Shown here: positions 1 through 7,053 of the stretch, piece after piece
Numbering within the stretch: the stretch's first letter is position 1
Layout: each line of letters starts with the position of its first letter
DNA from: Streptomyces stelliscabiei
GTDB lineage: Bacteria > Actinomycetota > Actinomycetes > Streptomycetales > Streptomycetaceae
Length of the DNA stretch: 64,000 nt
Reading direction: 5' to 3'
NCBI RefSeq assembly: GCF_014873495.1
Contig: NZ_JADBGF010000002.1
Location: 43,929 to 107,928, forward strand
Notes under the pieces: generated by a model
What the model was told of the DNA's origin: nothing
What the model saw: only the letters and a program-made list of their open reading frames with translations
The model's database searches: none
Position numbers and translations under genes: made by a program

Positions 1-279
1 CTCTACGCCCTCACTGACGCCCTCGCTTACAACTTCCTGCTGGTCGGGGCGCTTGCCGGGTATCTCCAGGAGCAAGGACTGGACGCGGACCTGCTGCGCC
101 GTCATCTGCAGTCTCCTGACCCTGACCGCTACGTCAACCAGGAAGCACTTGATCTGCTGGCCGGGCTGATGGGCAGGCCCGTGCCTGAAGGCCAGCGAGA
201 GCCCACCTGGCAGTTCGTCGGCAGGCAGATCGCTGAGTGCGGCGTGCAGGGGGAAGACCGCCGGCAAACGCGGGAGTGA
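1..279 (+). CDS. C-terminal end of an unknown protein (5' end outside window)
   Basis: An open frame runs in from the left edge and stops with TGA at 277-279, leaving 92 residues. They read as a helical domain beginning LYALTDALAYNFLLVGALAG, followed by a polar tail. No motif was recognised. It is followed by a strong hairpin and is convergent with parB. The start lies outside the window, so length and family cannot be judged. Confidence 0.55.
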   Translation, partial: LYALTDALAYNFLLVGALAGYLQEQGLDADLLRRHLQSPDPDRYVNQEALDLLAGLMGRPVPEGQREPTWQFVGRQIAECGVQGEDRRQTRE

Positions 280-390
280 GAACGGAGTCGTTGCTGTCCC
301 GATGCATCGATGGCCTTTATCGCCTCGCCCGGCGCCACAACTTCCACCAGCACCTGCACGCCGGCTGGGTCCTGGCCCTGGCCCTCACGG

Positions 391-430
391 TGAGGGGCGG
401 CAGCCGAATTCTTTCGGCTGCCGCCCCTCA
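391..430. terminator. Bidirectional hairpin terminator between the left-edge gene and parB
   Basis: A perfect 17-bp stem (391-407 with 414-430) and 6-nt loop lie between two convergent genes. This is the expected place for a shared terminator. It lacks a marked U-tract, as is common in high-GC actinomycetes. Confidence 0.75.
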
Positions 431-463
431 CTGTTTTGGCGGTTCGGCGTCTGCAGCTTCCCT

Positions 464-486
464 AGGTGCTTACCGGGTAAGCACCT
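464..486. promoter_or_regulatory. parS-like palindrome 1
   Basis: A perfect palindrome with 11-bp arms and one central base. Its core GTGCTTACCSGGTAAGCAC is shared by two other sites at 678 and 2743. It lies just 3' of parB. Copies clustered around parAB and nowhere else noticed in the window suggest the plasmid centromere bound by ParB. The sequence differs from the chromosomal Streptomyces parS (GTTTCACGTGAAAC). ParB binding is inferred. Confidence 0.7.
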
Positions 487-524
487 GTTGATCTTGCTGT
501 CCTCGCGCTGGCCAACCCCGATCC

Positions 525-1457
525 TTAGCTGAGGAGCAGCTCAGCCAGTTCCTCGACCTGCTGGGGGGTGAGGCGTCGCTTCAGGTCTGTGGCCAGGGCC
601 ATCAGGTTCTCTTCCGGGGCCGTGCCGTCGGGAGGGCTGGCAGCCTTGCTTTGAGGAGCAATGGCTGTGGATGCCGTAGGAGTGCTTACCGGGTAAGCAC
701 TCCTCGGCTTCCGTGCAGACTCGCTCTTCTGCTTCGCTCGCTGCACCAGCGCTTCTTCAGCGGCGCTCTGCTGCTGCTGTTCAGGGAGCTGGCCGACCGT
801 GCGGGCAACCTTCACAGGAAGCGTCTTGTCCTCGAGGGCCTTCTTCAGCTCCGGGGTGAGTTTCAGAAGGGCGAGGCGCTGGGTGACCCAGCCACTGGAC
901 TTCCCCAGCGCCCGGGCCACCGCCCGCTGTGAACCATGCACTTCAACGAGCCGCTCAAGTGCCTTGGCCTCGTCGAGCGGTTCCAGGTCTTCGTGCTGGA
1001 CAGCGGCAGTGAGGGCTGTCTCCAGCAGAGTGTCGGCGTCATGGGCAAGGGCGTCGTCGACGTAGACGGGGACATCGTCCAGGCCCGCGAGCTTGGCGCC
1101 GGCGAGGCGGCGGTTGCCGTCGACGACGACAAACTCCGCTGACGTCAGGTCCTCGGCATGGTCGGGGTGTGCTGCCAGGAAGGCTTCGCAGGTGACAACA
1201 GTGAGGGGCTGGATGACGCCCTTACTCGCGAGGCTGTCCGCCATCTCTTCTATGGCCGCGAAGGTGACGCGGGGGTTGTAGGGGTTCGGGGTCAGGCTGC
1301 CGACGGGGACCCGGGGTGTCTGAGGCGAGCTGTCCCCTGCGGCCGAAGGCGCAGGGGCTTGTCCGGAGAAGGCAGCGAAACTGGCGGCGCGACTGCTCAT
1401 TGGCTGGGCAACGGCGTCGAACGTGGCGGAGCCTCCGAGGGAGTCGGCCTTGCTCAT
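525..1457 (-). CDS. parB: ParB-family plasmid partition protein
   Basis: A 310-residue centromere-binding CTPase that loads on parS and stimulates ParA to segregate the replicon. After a disordered N-terminus, the ParB/Srx domain carries VVDGNRRLAGAKLAG (about 111-125), the arginine-containing nucleotide-binding box. A helix-turn-helix follows at about 175-200 (SQRAVARALGKSSGWVTQRL). The C-terminal tail is polar with a short leucine-rich end, a probable dimerisation segment. The ATG overlaps the parA stop by four bases (ATGA) and has AGGAG upstream, so the two genes form an operon. A parS-like palindrome lies inside the coding sequence (678-704), encoding part of the linker after the HTH. Confidence 0.92.
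   Translation of the reverse strand: MSKADSLGGSATFDAVAQPMSSRAASFAAFSGQAPAPSAAGDSSPQTPRVPVGSLTPNPYNPRVTFAAIEEMADSLASKGVIQPLTVVTCEAFLAAHPDHAEDLTSAEFVVVDGNRRLAGAKLAGLDDVPVYVDDALAHDADTLLETALTAAVQHEDLEPLDEAKALERLVEVHGSQRAVARALGKSSGWVTQRLALLKLTPELKKALEDKTLPVKVARTVGQLPEQQQQSAAEEALVQRAKQKSESARKPRSAYPVSTPTASTAIAPQSKAASPPDGTAPEENLMALATDLKRRLTPQQVEELAELLLS
678..704. promoter_or_regulatory. parS-like palindrome 2, inside parB
   Basis: A perfect palindrome with 13-bp arms around one central base, sharing the 19-bp core of the other two sites. It is embedded in the linker region of parB. Chromosomal parS sites are often found inside par genes, so an intragenic position fits a ParB loading site. It could also allow autoregulation by roadblock. 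Confidence 0.7.
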
Positions 1458-2659
1458 GTCAGTCTCCTGGCGATCTCACGCATGTGGTGGGCCTGGTCGG
1501 ATTCGGGGGAGTAAGCGAGCAGTCCTCTCTGGAGCCGGACTGCTTCACGCTGTTCCTTCAAGTCGCCGATGACTGCGAGAACAGGCGGTGTCCCGAGGCT
1601 CTTCCACTTGTCCAGCGAAGAGGTCGCGATGTAGCCGCGGCGAGAGTCGTACTTGTTGACTACGAGCCCGAGTTGTTCTACCTCAATGTCGTAGTCGGCG
1701 GTGAGGGACACGACTTGGCTGATGAGCATGCCGTATGCCTGCGCGGAGGTGTCCTCGGCTTCGACGGGGATGACCAGGCCAGAGGAGCCCGGCTTTTCAG
1801 CGTCGCGGCGCCGGCCGTAGTAGATGGCAGCGTCCATAGCCAGGCCCAGGCTGGGCGGAGAATCGATGACGATGACATCGAAGTCCTCTTCCAGCGGGGC
1901 CAGGGCTCGTTCGAGCGCCGCGTGCCGGGGGCCGCGGAACATGGTGAGGCCGGAGTCGAGTAGGAAGGCATCGAACGCTGCAGGCAGGATGCGCAGTCGG
2001 TCGCCGAAGCGTGCTTCGTCTATGGCGACGGTGAGATCGATCAGGGGAGTGCGCACCTGCTCCCTGTTGAGCATGTGCGTGATCAGACTTTCCCCGCCGG
2101 CTGGGATGGCTTTAAGGCCAAGCTGGTGGGAGAGGTGCCCTTGGGGGTCGTAGTCGACCATGAGGACACGGAGTCCCAGCCGGGCTGCCCACCGGGCGAG
2201 GTCTTGCGGGCTGCTGGTCTTATCTGTCCACTGCTTGGGGTCTTCCGCCAGCGCCTGGGCGAGGCCGGCTGTGACGGCGGTCTTGCCTACGCCGCCCTTC
2301 TGGTTACAGACGACGATGCGCCGCGTTGGCGTGCTCTCACCGACGGCCGGGTTCTGCTCAAGCCAGAGAGCAACCGCCTGGGCAAGGCCCTGAATGTAGG
2401 AAACACCGCGGGTTGCGCAGTCCCGTTTGAACGCGTCGTAGAGACCTTCGGGTAGCCACGTGCCGAATGACTCGGCTCCTGCCGTATCGACTGTGGGGAG
2501 CGGCCCCGGGTGGACACGCCATGCCTGGATGCCGTCTGTGACGGCGTCCTGCACGTCCGTACTGAGCTGCGCTGCCCGGACTTTGAGGGTTTGTCGGAGA
2601 GATGCGGGCAGCTTCGATACAAGCTTCTCCCGCTCACCTCCCGATGTCGGAGATGCCAT
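1454..2659 (-). CDS. parA: ParA-family partition ATPase
   Basis: A deviant Walker-type ATPase that moves ParB-bound plasmid copies over the nucleoid. An N-terminal DNA-binding-like region of about 110 residues precedes the ATPase domain. The deviant Walker A motif CNQKGGVGKTAVTAG is near residue 120, Walker A' reads DYDPQGHLSHQLG, and Walker B reads VIVIDSPPSLG. The extra N-terminal domain resembles larger plasmid-type ParA proteins. The open frame extends to 2710. The start at 2659 (MASPTSGG) was preferred because upstream codons encode an unlikely extension, but no clear RBS decides between the ATGs at 2659, 2671 and 2683. It is cotranscribed with parB, with palindrome 3 just upstream. Confidence 0.92.
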   Translation of the reverse strand: MASPTSGGEREKLVSKLPASLRQTLKVRAAQLSTDVQDAVTDGIQAWRVHPGPLPTVDTAGAESFGTWLPEGLYDAFKRDCATRGVSYIQGLAQAVALWLEQNPAVGESTPTRRIVVCNQKGGVGKTAVTAGLAQALAEDPKQWTDKTSSPQDLARWAARLGLRVLMVDYDPQGHLSHQLGLKAIPAGGESLITHMLNREQVRTPLIDLTVAIDEARFGDRLRILPAAFDAFLLDSGLTMFRGPRHAALERALAPLEEDFDVIVIDSPPSLGLAMDAAIYYGRRRDAEKPGSSGLVIPVEAEDTSAQAYGMLISQVVSLTADYDIEVEQLGLVVNKYDSRRGYIATSSLDKWKSLGTPPVLAVIGDLKEQREAVRLQRGLLAYSPESDQAHHMREIARRLT

Positions 2660-2742
2660 GCGCGGCAGCATACTGCCACGCATGATTGGAAGCGGGCAGA
2701 CGAGACGCACATTTCACTCGTCTTGGCGTTAGTTCCTGCTTG

Positions 2743-2771
2743 TTGGGGTGCTTACCCGGTAAGCACCCCAA
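2743..2771. promoter_or_regulatory. parS-like palindrome 3, upstream of parA
   Basis: The longest of the three copies: 14-bp perfect arms with a single central C. It lies about 80 bases upstream of the parA start, where it could serve both as a centromere and as the operator for autorepression of parAB. The arms vary outside the 19-bp core between copies but remain self-complementary in each copy, so symmetry itself appears to be selected. Confidence 0.72.
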
Positions 2772-2846
2772 CCCTCGGTTGTCGTACGACGCCGCCGTCC
2801 CGGACCGAAGCGGGCCCGACTCGCCGTACGGGCCCCGAAACGCAAA

Positions 2847-2892
2847 ACGGCCCGTACCCCCGCCGCAGTGCTTCGCGGGGGAGTACGGGCCG
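2847..2892 (-). terminator. Hairpin terminator downstream of the minus-strand array
   Basis: A long inverted repeat (ACGGCCCGTAC... with ...GTACGGGCCGT) lies just 3' of the last gene of the minus-strand array (stop at 2913). It separates the array from the parAB promoter region. Confidence 0.7.
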
Positions 2893-2912
2893 TGGCGTGC
2901 CACTCGTACAGG

Positions 2913-3440
2913 TCAGGCTGCCCAGGTCGCCGGCGCGACTTCGTCAGGGTTGGGGATGCCAGCTGCGGTCACCGGGGCGGCCGGATGCCGCATGGCGGTG
3001 ATCGGGACGGCGCCGGGCCCGGTGTCGGCTGCCCAGACCATCCGCCAGGTGTCGTCCCATTCGCAGCCACAGCCATGGTCCGGGTGGTTGTGCCGTAAGA
3101 AGACGCCTTGGGTGTGGACTGCGCGCGGGATACGGGGGATGAGCGCCGAGGGGTCGTCGCCCGGGTAGAGGTGCAGGGTCCGCCAGCTGTGGACCCTGTC
3201 CATGTACGCGGCGGCGGCCTCGATGATGTCCGTCCACCGCTGGTGGCCGAGGACGATGAACCTGTCCGGGTGCGGCCGGTCGTCGTTCGGGGCTCCGATG
3301 CCAGCGACGTACAGCCCGCCGTAGATGACAAACCCGTTGTCGGCCGCGTCCTGGCCCTGGGGGGTCCAGATCGCTTCGGCGGGGACGGTCGTGCCGTCGT
3401 CGGCCTCGCTGGTCTCGATCTCGTACAGGGCCGTGGTCAT
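2913..3440 (-). CDS. Hypothetical protein, last gene of the minus-strand array
   Basis: A 175-residue acidic, soluble protein of unknown function. It contains FIVLGHQRWTDIIEAAAAYM and a histidine-rich stretch HNHPDHGCGC near the C-terminus that could bind metal, but no family was recognised. The ATG at 3440 overlaps the previous stop by four bases (ATGA), which fixes the start against the much longer open frame reaching 3827. It ends before a strong hairpin, so it is the terminal gene of this coupled run. Confidence 0.7.
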   Translation of the reverse strand: MTTALYEIETSEADDGTTVPAEAIWTPQGQDAADNGFVIYGGLYVAGIGAPNDDRPHPDRFIVLGHQRWTDIIEAAAAYMDRVHSWRTLHLYPGDDPSALIPRIPRAVHTQGVFLRHNHPDHGCGCEWDDTWRMVWAADTGPGAVPITAMRHPAAPVTAAGIPNPDEVAPATWAA

Positions 3441-4105
3441 GCCGACACCTCTCGGGCGATGGCGGCCGCCAGGAGCACGGTGGCGTCCGTCTCGTACGGG
3501 TTGTCGTAGCTCTCGTGGTCGCTGACGTCGAACGGCGCGGCCTTCGCGGTGACCGTGAATCCGGGGACGATGGTGGCCGCCTTGCCCGCCAGCTCGGTGT
3601 TGAGGCGGTCGGCGTCGCGGGAAGCGAGCCAGGTCTGGAAGTAGGGGCCGATACGGAGCAGCGTGTAGCCGGTGCCGTCGCTGCGGCGTGCTTCGACGTG
3701 GACGCCGTAGTTCGCCGGGGCCATGCCGACGTCGTCGGGGAGGTCCCGGCCCGCCGCGGCGTGGGTGAGCGGCTCGTAGGCCGGATTCCACGCACCGAGG
3801 ATCGTGGTCGTCTCGCAGCGCAGCCACCCCAGTTTCCGGTAGCGGGCGCCGTAGGGCGCGTACGAGCCGCCGGGGTGTTGCAGGGCGACGGCGATGATGT
3901 CGGGTCCGTGGTCGTCACCCGGGCGCGGGTGAGCGCGCTCTACGAACGGGCCGACCCGGACGGCGAGGTCCTGGCATTGGCCGGGGGTCCAGGGCTGCGG
4001 GTCGCGCAGGGCGGCGAGCAGTGCGCGGAACTGGTCGACGGCGGCCCTGTCCTCGGGGCTGAGGGCGCCGGGCGCGTGGCCGCAGCGGCGGAAGAGACGC
4101 TTCAT
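3437..4105 (-). CDS. Hypothetical protein of the transfer-region array
   Basis: A 222-residue protein beginning MKRLFRRCGHAPG, with no signal peptide or membrane segment. The middle (GVHVEARRSDGTGYTLLRIG) looks like beta-rich sequence. No known domain was recognised. It is translationally coupled on both sides: its start overlaps the RapZ-like gene stop by four bases and its own stop overlaps the next ATG. Such tight packing suggests the three genes are made in similar amounts. Confidence 0.7.
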   Translation of the reverse strand: MKRLFRRCGHAPGALSPEDRAAVDQFRALLAALRDPQPWTPGQCQDLAVRVGPFVERAHPRPGDDHGPDIIAVALQHPGGSYAPYGARYRKLGWLRCETTTILGAWNPAYEPLTHAAAGRDLPDDVGMAPANYGVHVEARRSDGTGYTLLRIGPYFQTWLASRDADRLNTELAGKAATIVPGFTVTAKAAPFDVSDHESYDNPYETDATVLLAAAIAREVSA

Positions 4106-4545
4106 CGGGCGGCCTCCTGCGTGGAGCTGGGGTGGGCGGTGCCGTTAGCGGGCGTCTTGAGCACGCGCGGCAGATGGACGTGGAGGTGTTCGACGTCGAC
4201 CCGGCGGCCGCGGGCGCGGAGTTCGCGTGCAAGCAGCTCGGTGATGCCGGCTGCCCTGTGCTTGCCGCCTGCGCACCCGATGGCGATGCGGCGGGGGCCG
4301 GCGGGGAGGTCGGCGTAGTCCGCGAGGTTGGCGAGCAGCTCACGGGCGCCGGGGGTGTTCAGGACGACGTCCTGGACGCGGGGGTGGAGGCCGTCCAGGT
4401 CGAGGATGTCGCGGGCGGCGGCAGGGTCACGGAACCGGTCGCGGACGTCCTCGATCCGGTCGGCGGCGGGCGGGACGGGCTGGCCGTCCGGGCCGGTGGG
4501 CAGGTGCAGGTAGCCGAACGAGATCAGGCGGATCGTGTGGCGCAC
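4102..4545 (-). CDS. Stand-alone RapZ C-terminal-domain protein
   Basis: A 147-residue protein matching only the C-terminal half of RapZ/YvcJ proteins: the SFGY segment at 9-12, DVRDRFRDP (33-41) and the hallmark GCAGGKHR (90-97). Full-length RapZ (about 285 residues) has an N-terminal Walker A kinase-like domain, and the C-terminal half binds RNA and a UDP-aminosugar ligand. Here the Walker half is absent. The start is GTG at 4545 with GGAGG seven bases upstream. A terminator-like hairpin lies upstream, so it may have its own promoter. A small-RNA or nucleotide-sugar-sensing role is inference. Confidence 0.82.
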   Translation of the reverse strand: MRHTIRLISFGYLHLPTGPDGQPVPPAADRIEDVRDRFRDPAAARDILDLDGLHPRVQDVVLNTPGARELLANLADYADLPAGPRRIAIGCAGGKHRAAGITELLARELRARGRRVDVEHLHVHLPRVLKTPANGTAHPSSTQEAAR

Positions 4546-4586
4546 GAAGGGACCTCCGGAGTGCTGGTGAAGGACAGGAACGACGG

Positions 4587-4625
4587 GAGCGCCGCGCCCG
4601 GCCGGGAAGGTCGGGCGCGGCGCTC
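4587..4625 (-). terminator. Intra-array hairpin
   Basis: A 14-bp perfect GC stem (4587-4600 with 4612-4625) sits 15 bases 3' of the 60-residue gene ending at 4640. It is one of a regular series of hairpins punctuating this minus-strand array, and is either a partial terminator or an mRNA-stabilising structure. Confidence 0.6.
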
Positions 4626-4639
4626 GGTGGTGTCGGGTG

Positions 4640-4822
4640 CTACTGGGTGGGTGCGTTGGTGACCACGAGGAACTGGTCGCTGGGCAGGTCCATCACGACC
4701 TGGGCGTCCGTTCCCTGGGCGCGCTGGGTGGCGGCGTACTCTTCCGCCGGCCACGAGCCGCGGGGGCTTCCGGCGGGGAACCGTTCCAGGATGGTGCGGG
4801 ACTGCTCGCTGGTCGTGGCCAT
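4640..4822 (-). CDS. Small hypothetical protein (60 aa)
   Basis: A 60-residue soluble protein starting MATTSEQSRTILERF and ending in VVMDLPSDQFLVVTNAP. Its ATG shares one base with the preceding TGA (TGATG), a classic stop-start coupling, which is the main support for it being real. No family was recognised. Confidence 0.6.
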   Translation of the reverse strand: MATTSEQSRTILERFPAGSPRGSWPAEEYAATQRAQGTDAQVVMDLPSDQFLVVTNAPTQ

Positions 4823-5292
4823 CAGGCGTCACCGCCGTTCACGCGCTCGTGGATGTCGATCAGGGTGGCGATGGCGTCGGGGTTGTCGGCCAGGCCGACC
4901 CACTGCCCGAGGGCGGTGAAGACGGGCACGGCGTCGGTGTCGGCGTCGAACACCACGACGTAGTCGCCGTACCTGTCGAGGACCATCTCTTGCAGCGCCC
5001 GCGCCGGTGCGGTGGCCAGGACTTCCAAGGCGTCGACGGTGAGCCGTGCAGGATCCGCCGGGCTGGCGGGCTGAGTGAGGAATCCCGCGACGTGCAGCAG
5101 GTCGCCGGGCTGTATCTCGGTGAGCAGCGCGTTCGCGATGCGGGGCTCTTCGGTCGTGCAGGAGAACACCGTGTCGTCCGCGGGGTCGTCGGTGGGTGAA
5201 GTGATCAGCTCGAACTGGGCGGTTCCTGGCCGGGTGCCGGGGGAGGGGACGGCGTAGAGGAACCCGTCGACCGTGAGGGGCTTGGTGTCCAT
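4822..5292 (-). CDS. Hypothetical protein, possibly OB-fold-like
   Basis: A 156-residue protein starting MDTKPLTVDGFLYAV. The sequence alternates short beta strands (QFELITSP, GDLLHVAGFLTQPA, LTVDALEVL), a pattern compatible with an OB-like barrel, followed by a helical C-terminus. The fold is only a guess and no enzyme motif is visible. The start at 5292 is fixed by a TGATG overlap with the preceding gene and a GGAGGCGAG Shine-Dalgarno sequence; the open frame to 5403 is not needed. Confidence 0.65.
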   Translation of the reverse strand: MDTKPLTVDGFLYAVPSPGTRPGTAQFELITSPTDDPADDTVFSCTTEEPRIANALLTEIQPGDLLHVAGFLTQPASPADPARLTVDALEVLATAPARALQEMVLDRYGDYVVVFDADTDAVPVFTALGQWVGLADNPDAIATLIDIHERVNGGDA

Positions 5293-6119
5293 CAGCTCGC
5301 CTCCACCAGGTTGGTGGCGCGGTGGGCGGCGTCGTACGCGTCCATGACGGCCTTGGCCGGATTGCCCTTGTCGGCGACCTGGTGGCCGTTGGCGCGCGCC
5401 CACGTTCGGATCGCGGCCAGTTGCTCCTTGCTGCGCTTGGTGCTGGCCGCCGGTGCGGGGGTGACGACGGTGGGGGCCGTGGGGCGGCCGCCGGCCTTCA
5501 CCGCGCGCAGTGTCTCCTGTGCCTGCTCCAGCTCCGCCTTGAGCTTGGCGACGCGCTCTTCGGCCTCGCGCTGAGCGTCGTCGGTCTCGCGACGTGCGGT
5601 CAGCTCGTAGAGGTCACTGCGGATCCGGGCGGCCTTGTTACGGATCACGGCGGCCGGGTGGTTCTTCGCCCATGAGAGCAGGGCCTCGATCCCGTCGCTG
5701 TCCACCGGAGTGTCGGTGGAGAGGGCGGCCGCCTGTGTGGCGTCGGTGTCCTGGGTGGGGGCGTCCTGGTCGGTGTGCTGGAGGGCTTCGGCCAGTTCGC
5801 TCTCCGACAGTCCGAGGGTCTCGCGGACGTGGTCGGGGCTGTCGCCGTTCTTCAGCATGGAGGCGGCGGTGGCGGTGTAGGCGGTGGCGGGCATTGGGTC
5901 TCCGGTCGTCGGGGTGTCGGGGGTGGTGAGGTGTGGGAGCAGGCGTACGAGGTCGTCTTCGGCGCAGGGCAGTCCGAGCGCTCCCAGGAGGTCGGCGAGG
6001 TCGTCCTTGTCGCGGGCGTGGTGGGCGACCACCAGGGAGGCGGCGGTGCTCTGGCTGCTGCCGATCGGGGTGAGTTCGAGGGCCTCGGCTTCGAGGGCCT
6101 CTTTCATGTCGGTGAACAT
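5292..6119 (-). CDS. Protein with C-terminal Lsr2-like DNA-binding domain
   Basis: A 275-residue protein. The last ~45 residues (AIRTWARANGHQVADKGNPA and following) match the C-terminal domain of Lsr2, the actinobacterial xenogeneic silencer that binds AT-rich DNA. The usual RGR minor-groove hook is replaced by DKGNPA, so DNA preference may differ. The middle contains a probable coiled coil (about 175-215), and residues 80-120 resemble a small HTH (LKNGDSPDHVRETLGLSESELAEAL). The N-terminal Lsr2 oligomerisation domain is absent, so it may act as a plasmid-encoded modulator or decoy. The ATG at 6119 has GGAGG upstream. Confidence 0.75.
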   Translation of the reverse strand: MFTDMKEALEAEALELTPIGSSQSTAASLVVAHHARDKDDLADLLGALGLPCAEDDLVRLLPHLTTPDTPTTGDPMPATAYTATAASMLKNGDSPDHVRETLGLSESELAEALQHTDQDAPTQDTDATQAAALSTDTPVDSDGIEALLSWAKNHPAAVIRNKAARIRSDLYELTARRETDDAQREAEERVAKLKAELEQAQETLRAVKAGGRPTAPTVVTPAPAASTKRSKEQLAAIRTWARANGHQVADKGNPAKAVMDAYDAAHRATNLVEAS

Positions 6120-6131
6120 GACCGGGTCCTC

Positions 6132-6305
6132 CTACGCGGCGGTGGTGCGGGGCTTGCGCTGCGCGAGGTCCAGGAGCTCGCGGTTGCGCTTCTTCTGGGC
6201 GTCGGTGAGCGGCCGAGCCTGCGCGCCGTGGCGGTGCCAGAGCGGGGACGCGGGCGGCTCGGGGTAGGCGAGGGCGTGGTCGACGTCGCGTTGGGTGCTG
6301 CTCAT
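6132..6305 (-). CDS. Small basic hypothetical protein (57 aa)
   Basis: A 57-residue reading frame from ATG at 6305 (MSSTQRDVDHALAYPEPPAS...) to TAG at 6132, with an excellent GGAGG Shine-Dalgarno eight bases upstream. The C-terminal half is basic (DAQKKRNRELLDLAQRKPRT). It fills the gap between two coupled neighbours on the same strand and has normal third-position GC bias. Function unknown. Confidence 0.6.
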   Translation of the reverse strand: MSSTQRDVDHALAYPEPPASPLWHRHGAQARPLTDAQKKRNRELLDLAQRKPRTTAA

Positions 6306-6325
6306 GGAAGTCCTCCAGGTGGAGG

Positions 6326-6616
6326 TCAGGAGTGGTCGCCTTGGCCCTTGGACTTGGGCTTCGGCGTGAGGTCGGAGGCGAACCGCCCGAGGCGGGCCTC
6401 AACGGGGTTGGCGGCGATCCACTTCTCAGCACAGGCCTTGTGCACGGGCTCGCCGGAGTGGGAGCGCATGGGCGTGGGCTGGCCACACAGCGTGCAGGGA
6501 AGGTCCTGCCAGTGGTCGAAGTGCTGGCTGTCGCGCCAGACGAGAAGAGCGCCGGGAGCCGGGATCAGGCCTGGCTCGAACGGCGGCTTCTCCTTCTTGC
6601 GTCCCGTGCGGGTCAC
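6326..6616 (-). CDS. Small putative zinc-ribbon protein
   Basis: A 96-residue protein, GTG start at 6616 overlapping the upstream stop (GTGA). A CTLCGQ...HKAC pattern (CxxC followed by HxxC) suggests one zinc site. The N-terminus is basic (TRTGRKKEKPP) and the tail is lysine-rich. It may be nucleic-acid-binding, but this is inference from composition. Confidence 0.65.
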   Translation of the reverse strand: MTRTGRKKEKPPFEPGLIPAPGALLVWRDSQHFDHWQDLPCTLCGQPTPMRSHSGEPVHKACAEKWIAANPVEARLGRFASDLTPKPKSKGQGDHS

Positions 6617-7053
6617 GGCCGGAAGTCGGGCAGCTGCTGGAACACCTGCGTCACCAGGTCCGGCTTCGGCTTCCAGGCCGGGAGCGCGCCCGTGGCGTTC
6701 ACGGGCAGGGCGAGCTCCTGGACGTCGTCGAAGACCAGGTGGTGTCCGCCGCGCTGCGCCCAGGGGCTGGTGCACTTCTCGGGCCCCTGGTCGGGGTGGC
6801 AGCCGGTGAGGCGGGCGACGCCGATGACCGCACCGAGGGGCAGTTCGCGGCCTCGGATCGCGGTGGCGACCAGCGGGTCATGCAGGGCGGGTTGCTCCAG
6901 CTTCAGCCCGGCGTGGATCAGCATCCAGCCCTGCCACGGCCAGTTCACGGGCCTGTTTTCCGGGTTCTTCCCGGCGAGGATGCAGGTGGCCCAGGGCTGG
7001 CGGATCGTGATGCCGCGGATCCAGTCGCCTTCGGGCAGGGTGAGCAGGCTCAT
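6613..7053 (-). CDS. ASCH-domain protein
   Basis: A 146-residue protein with the signature of ASCH (PUA-like) domains near the N-terminus (RGITIRQPWATCILAGKNPE). A later GAVIGVARLTGC strand follows, as in stand-alone ASCH proteins. ASCH domains bind or process RNA or modified nucleosides; some are N4-acetylcytidine amidohydrolases. The start at 7053 is set by ATGA overlap with the GGDEF gene stop, rather than the upstream ATG at 7068. The plasmid role is unknown. Confidence 0.8.
   Translation of the reverse strand: MSLLTLPEGDWIRGITIRQPWATCILAGKNPENRPVNWPWQGWMLIHAGLKLEQPALHDPLVATAIRGRELPLGAVIGVARLTGCHPDQGPEKCTSPWAQRGGHHLVFDDVQELALPVNATGALPAWKPKPDLVTQVFQQLPDFRP

Noticed and set aside
280..390. 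Possible small plus-strand gene between the left-edge CDS and the terminator
   Set aside because: The frame continues through the terminator hairpin and the first parS-like palindrome, has no RBS and no recognisable sequence.
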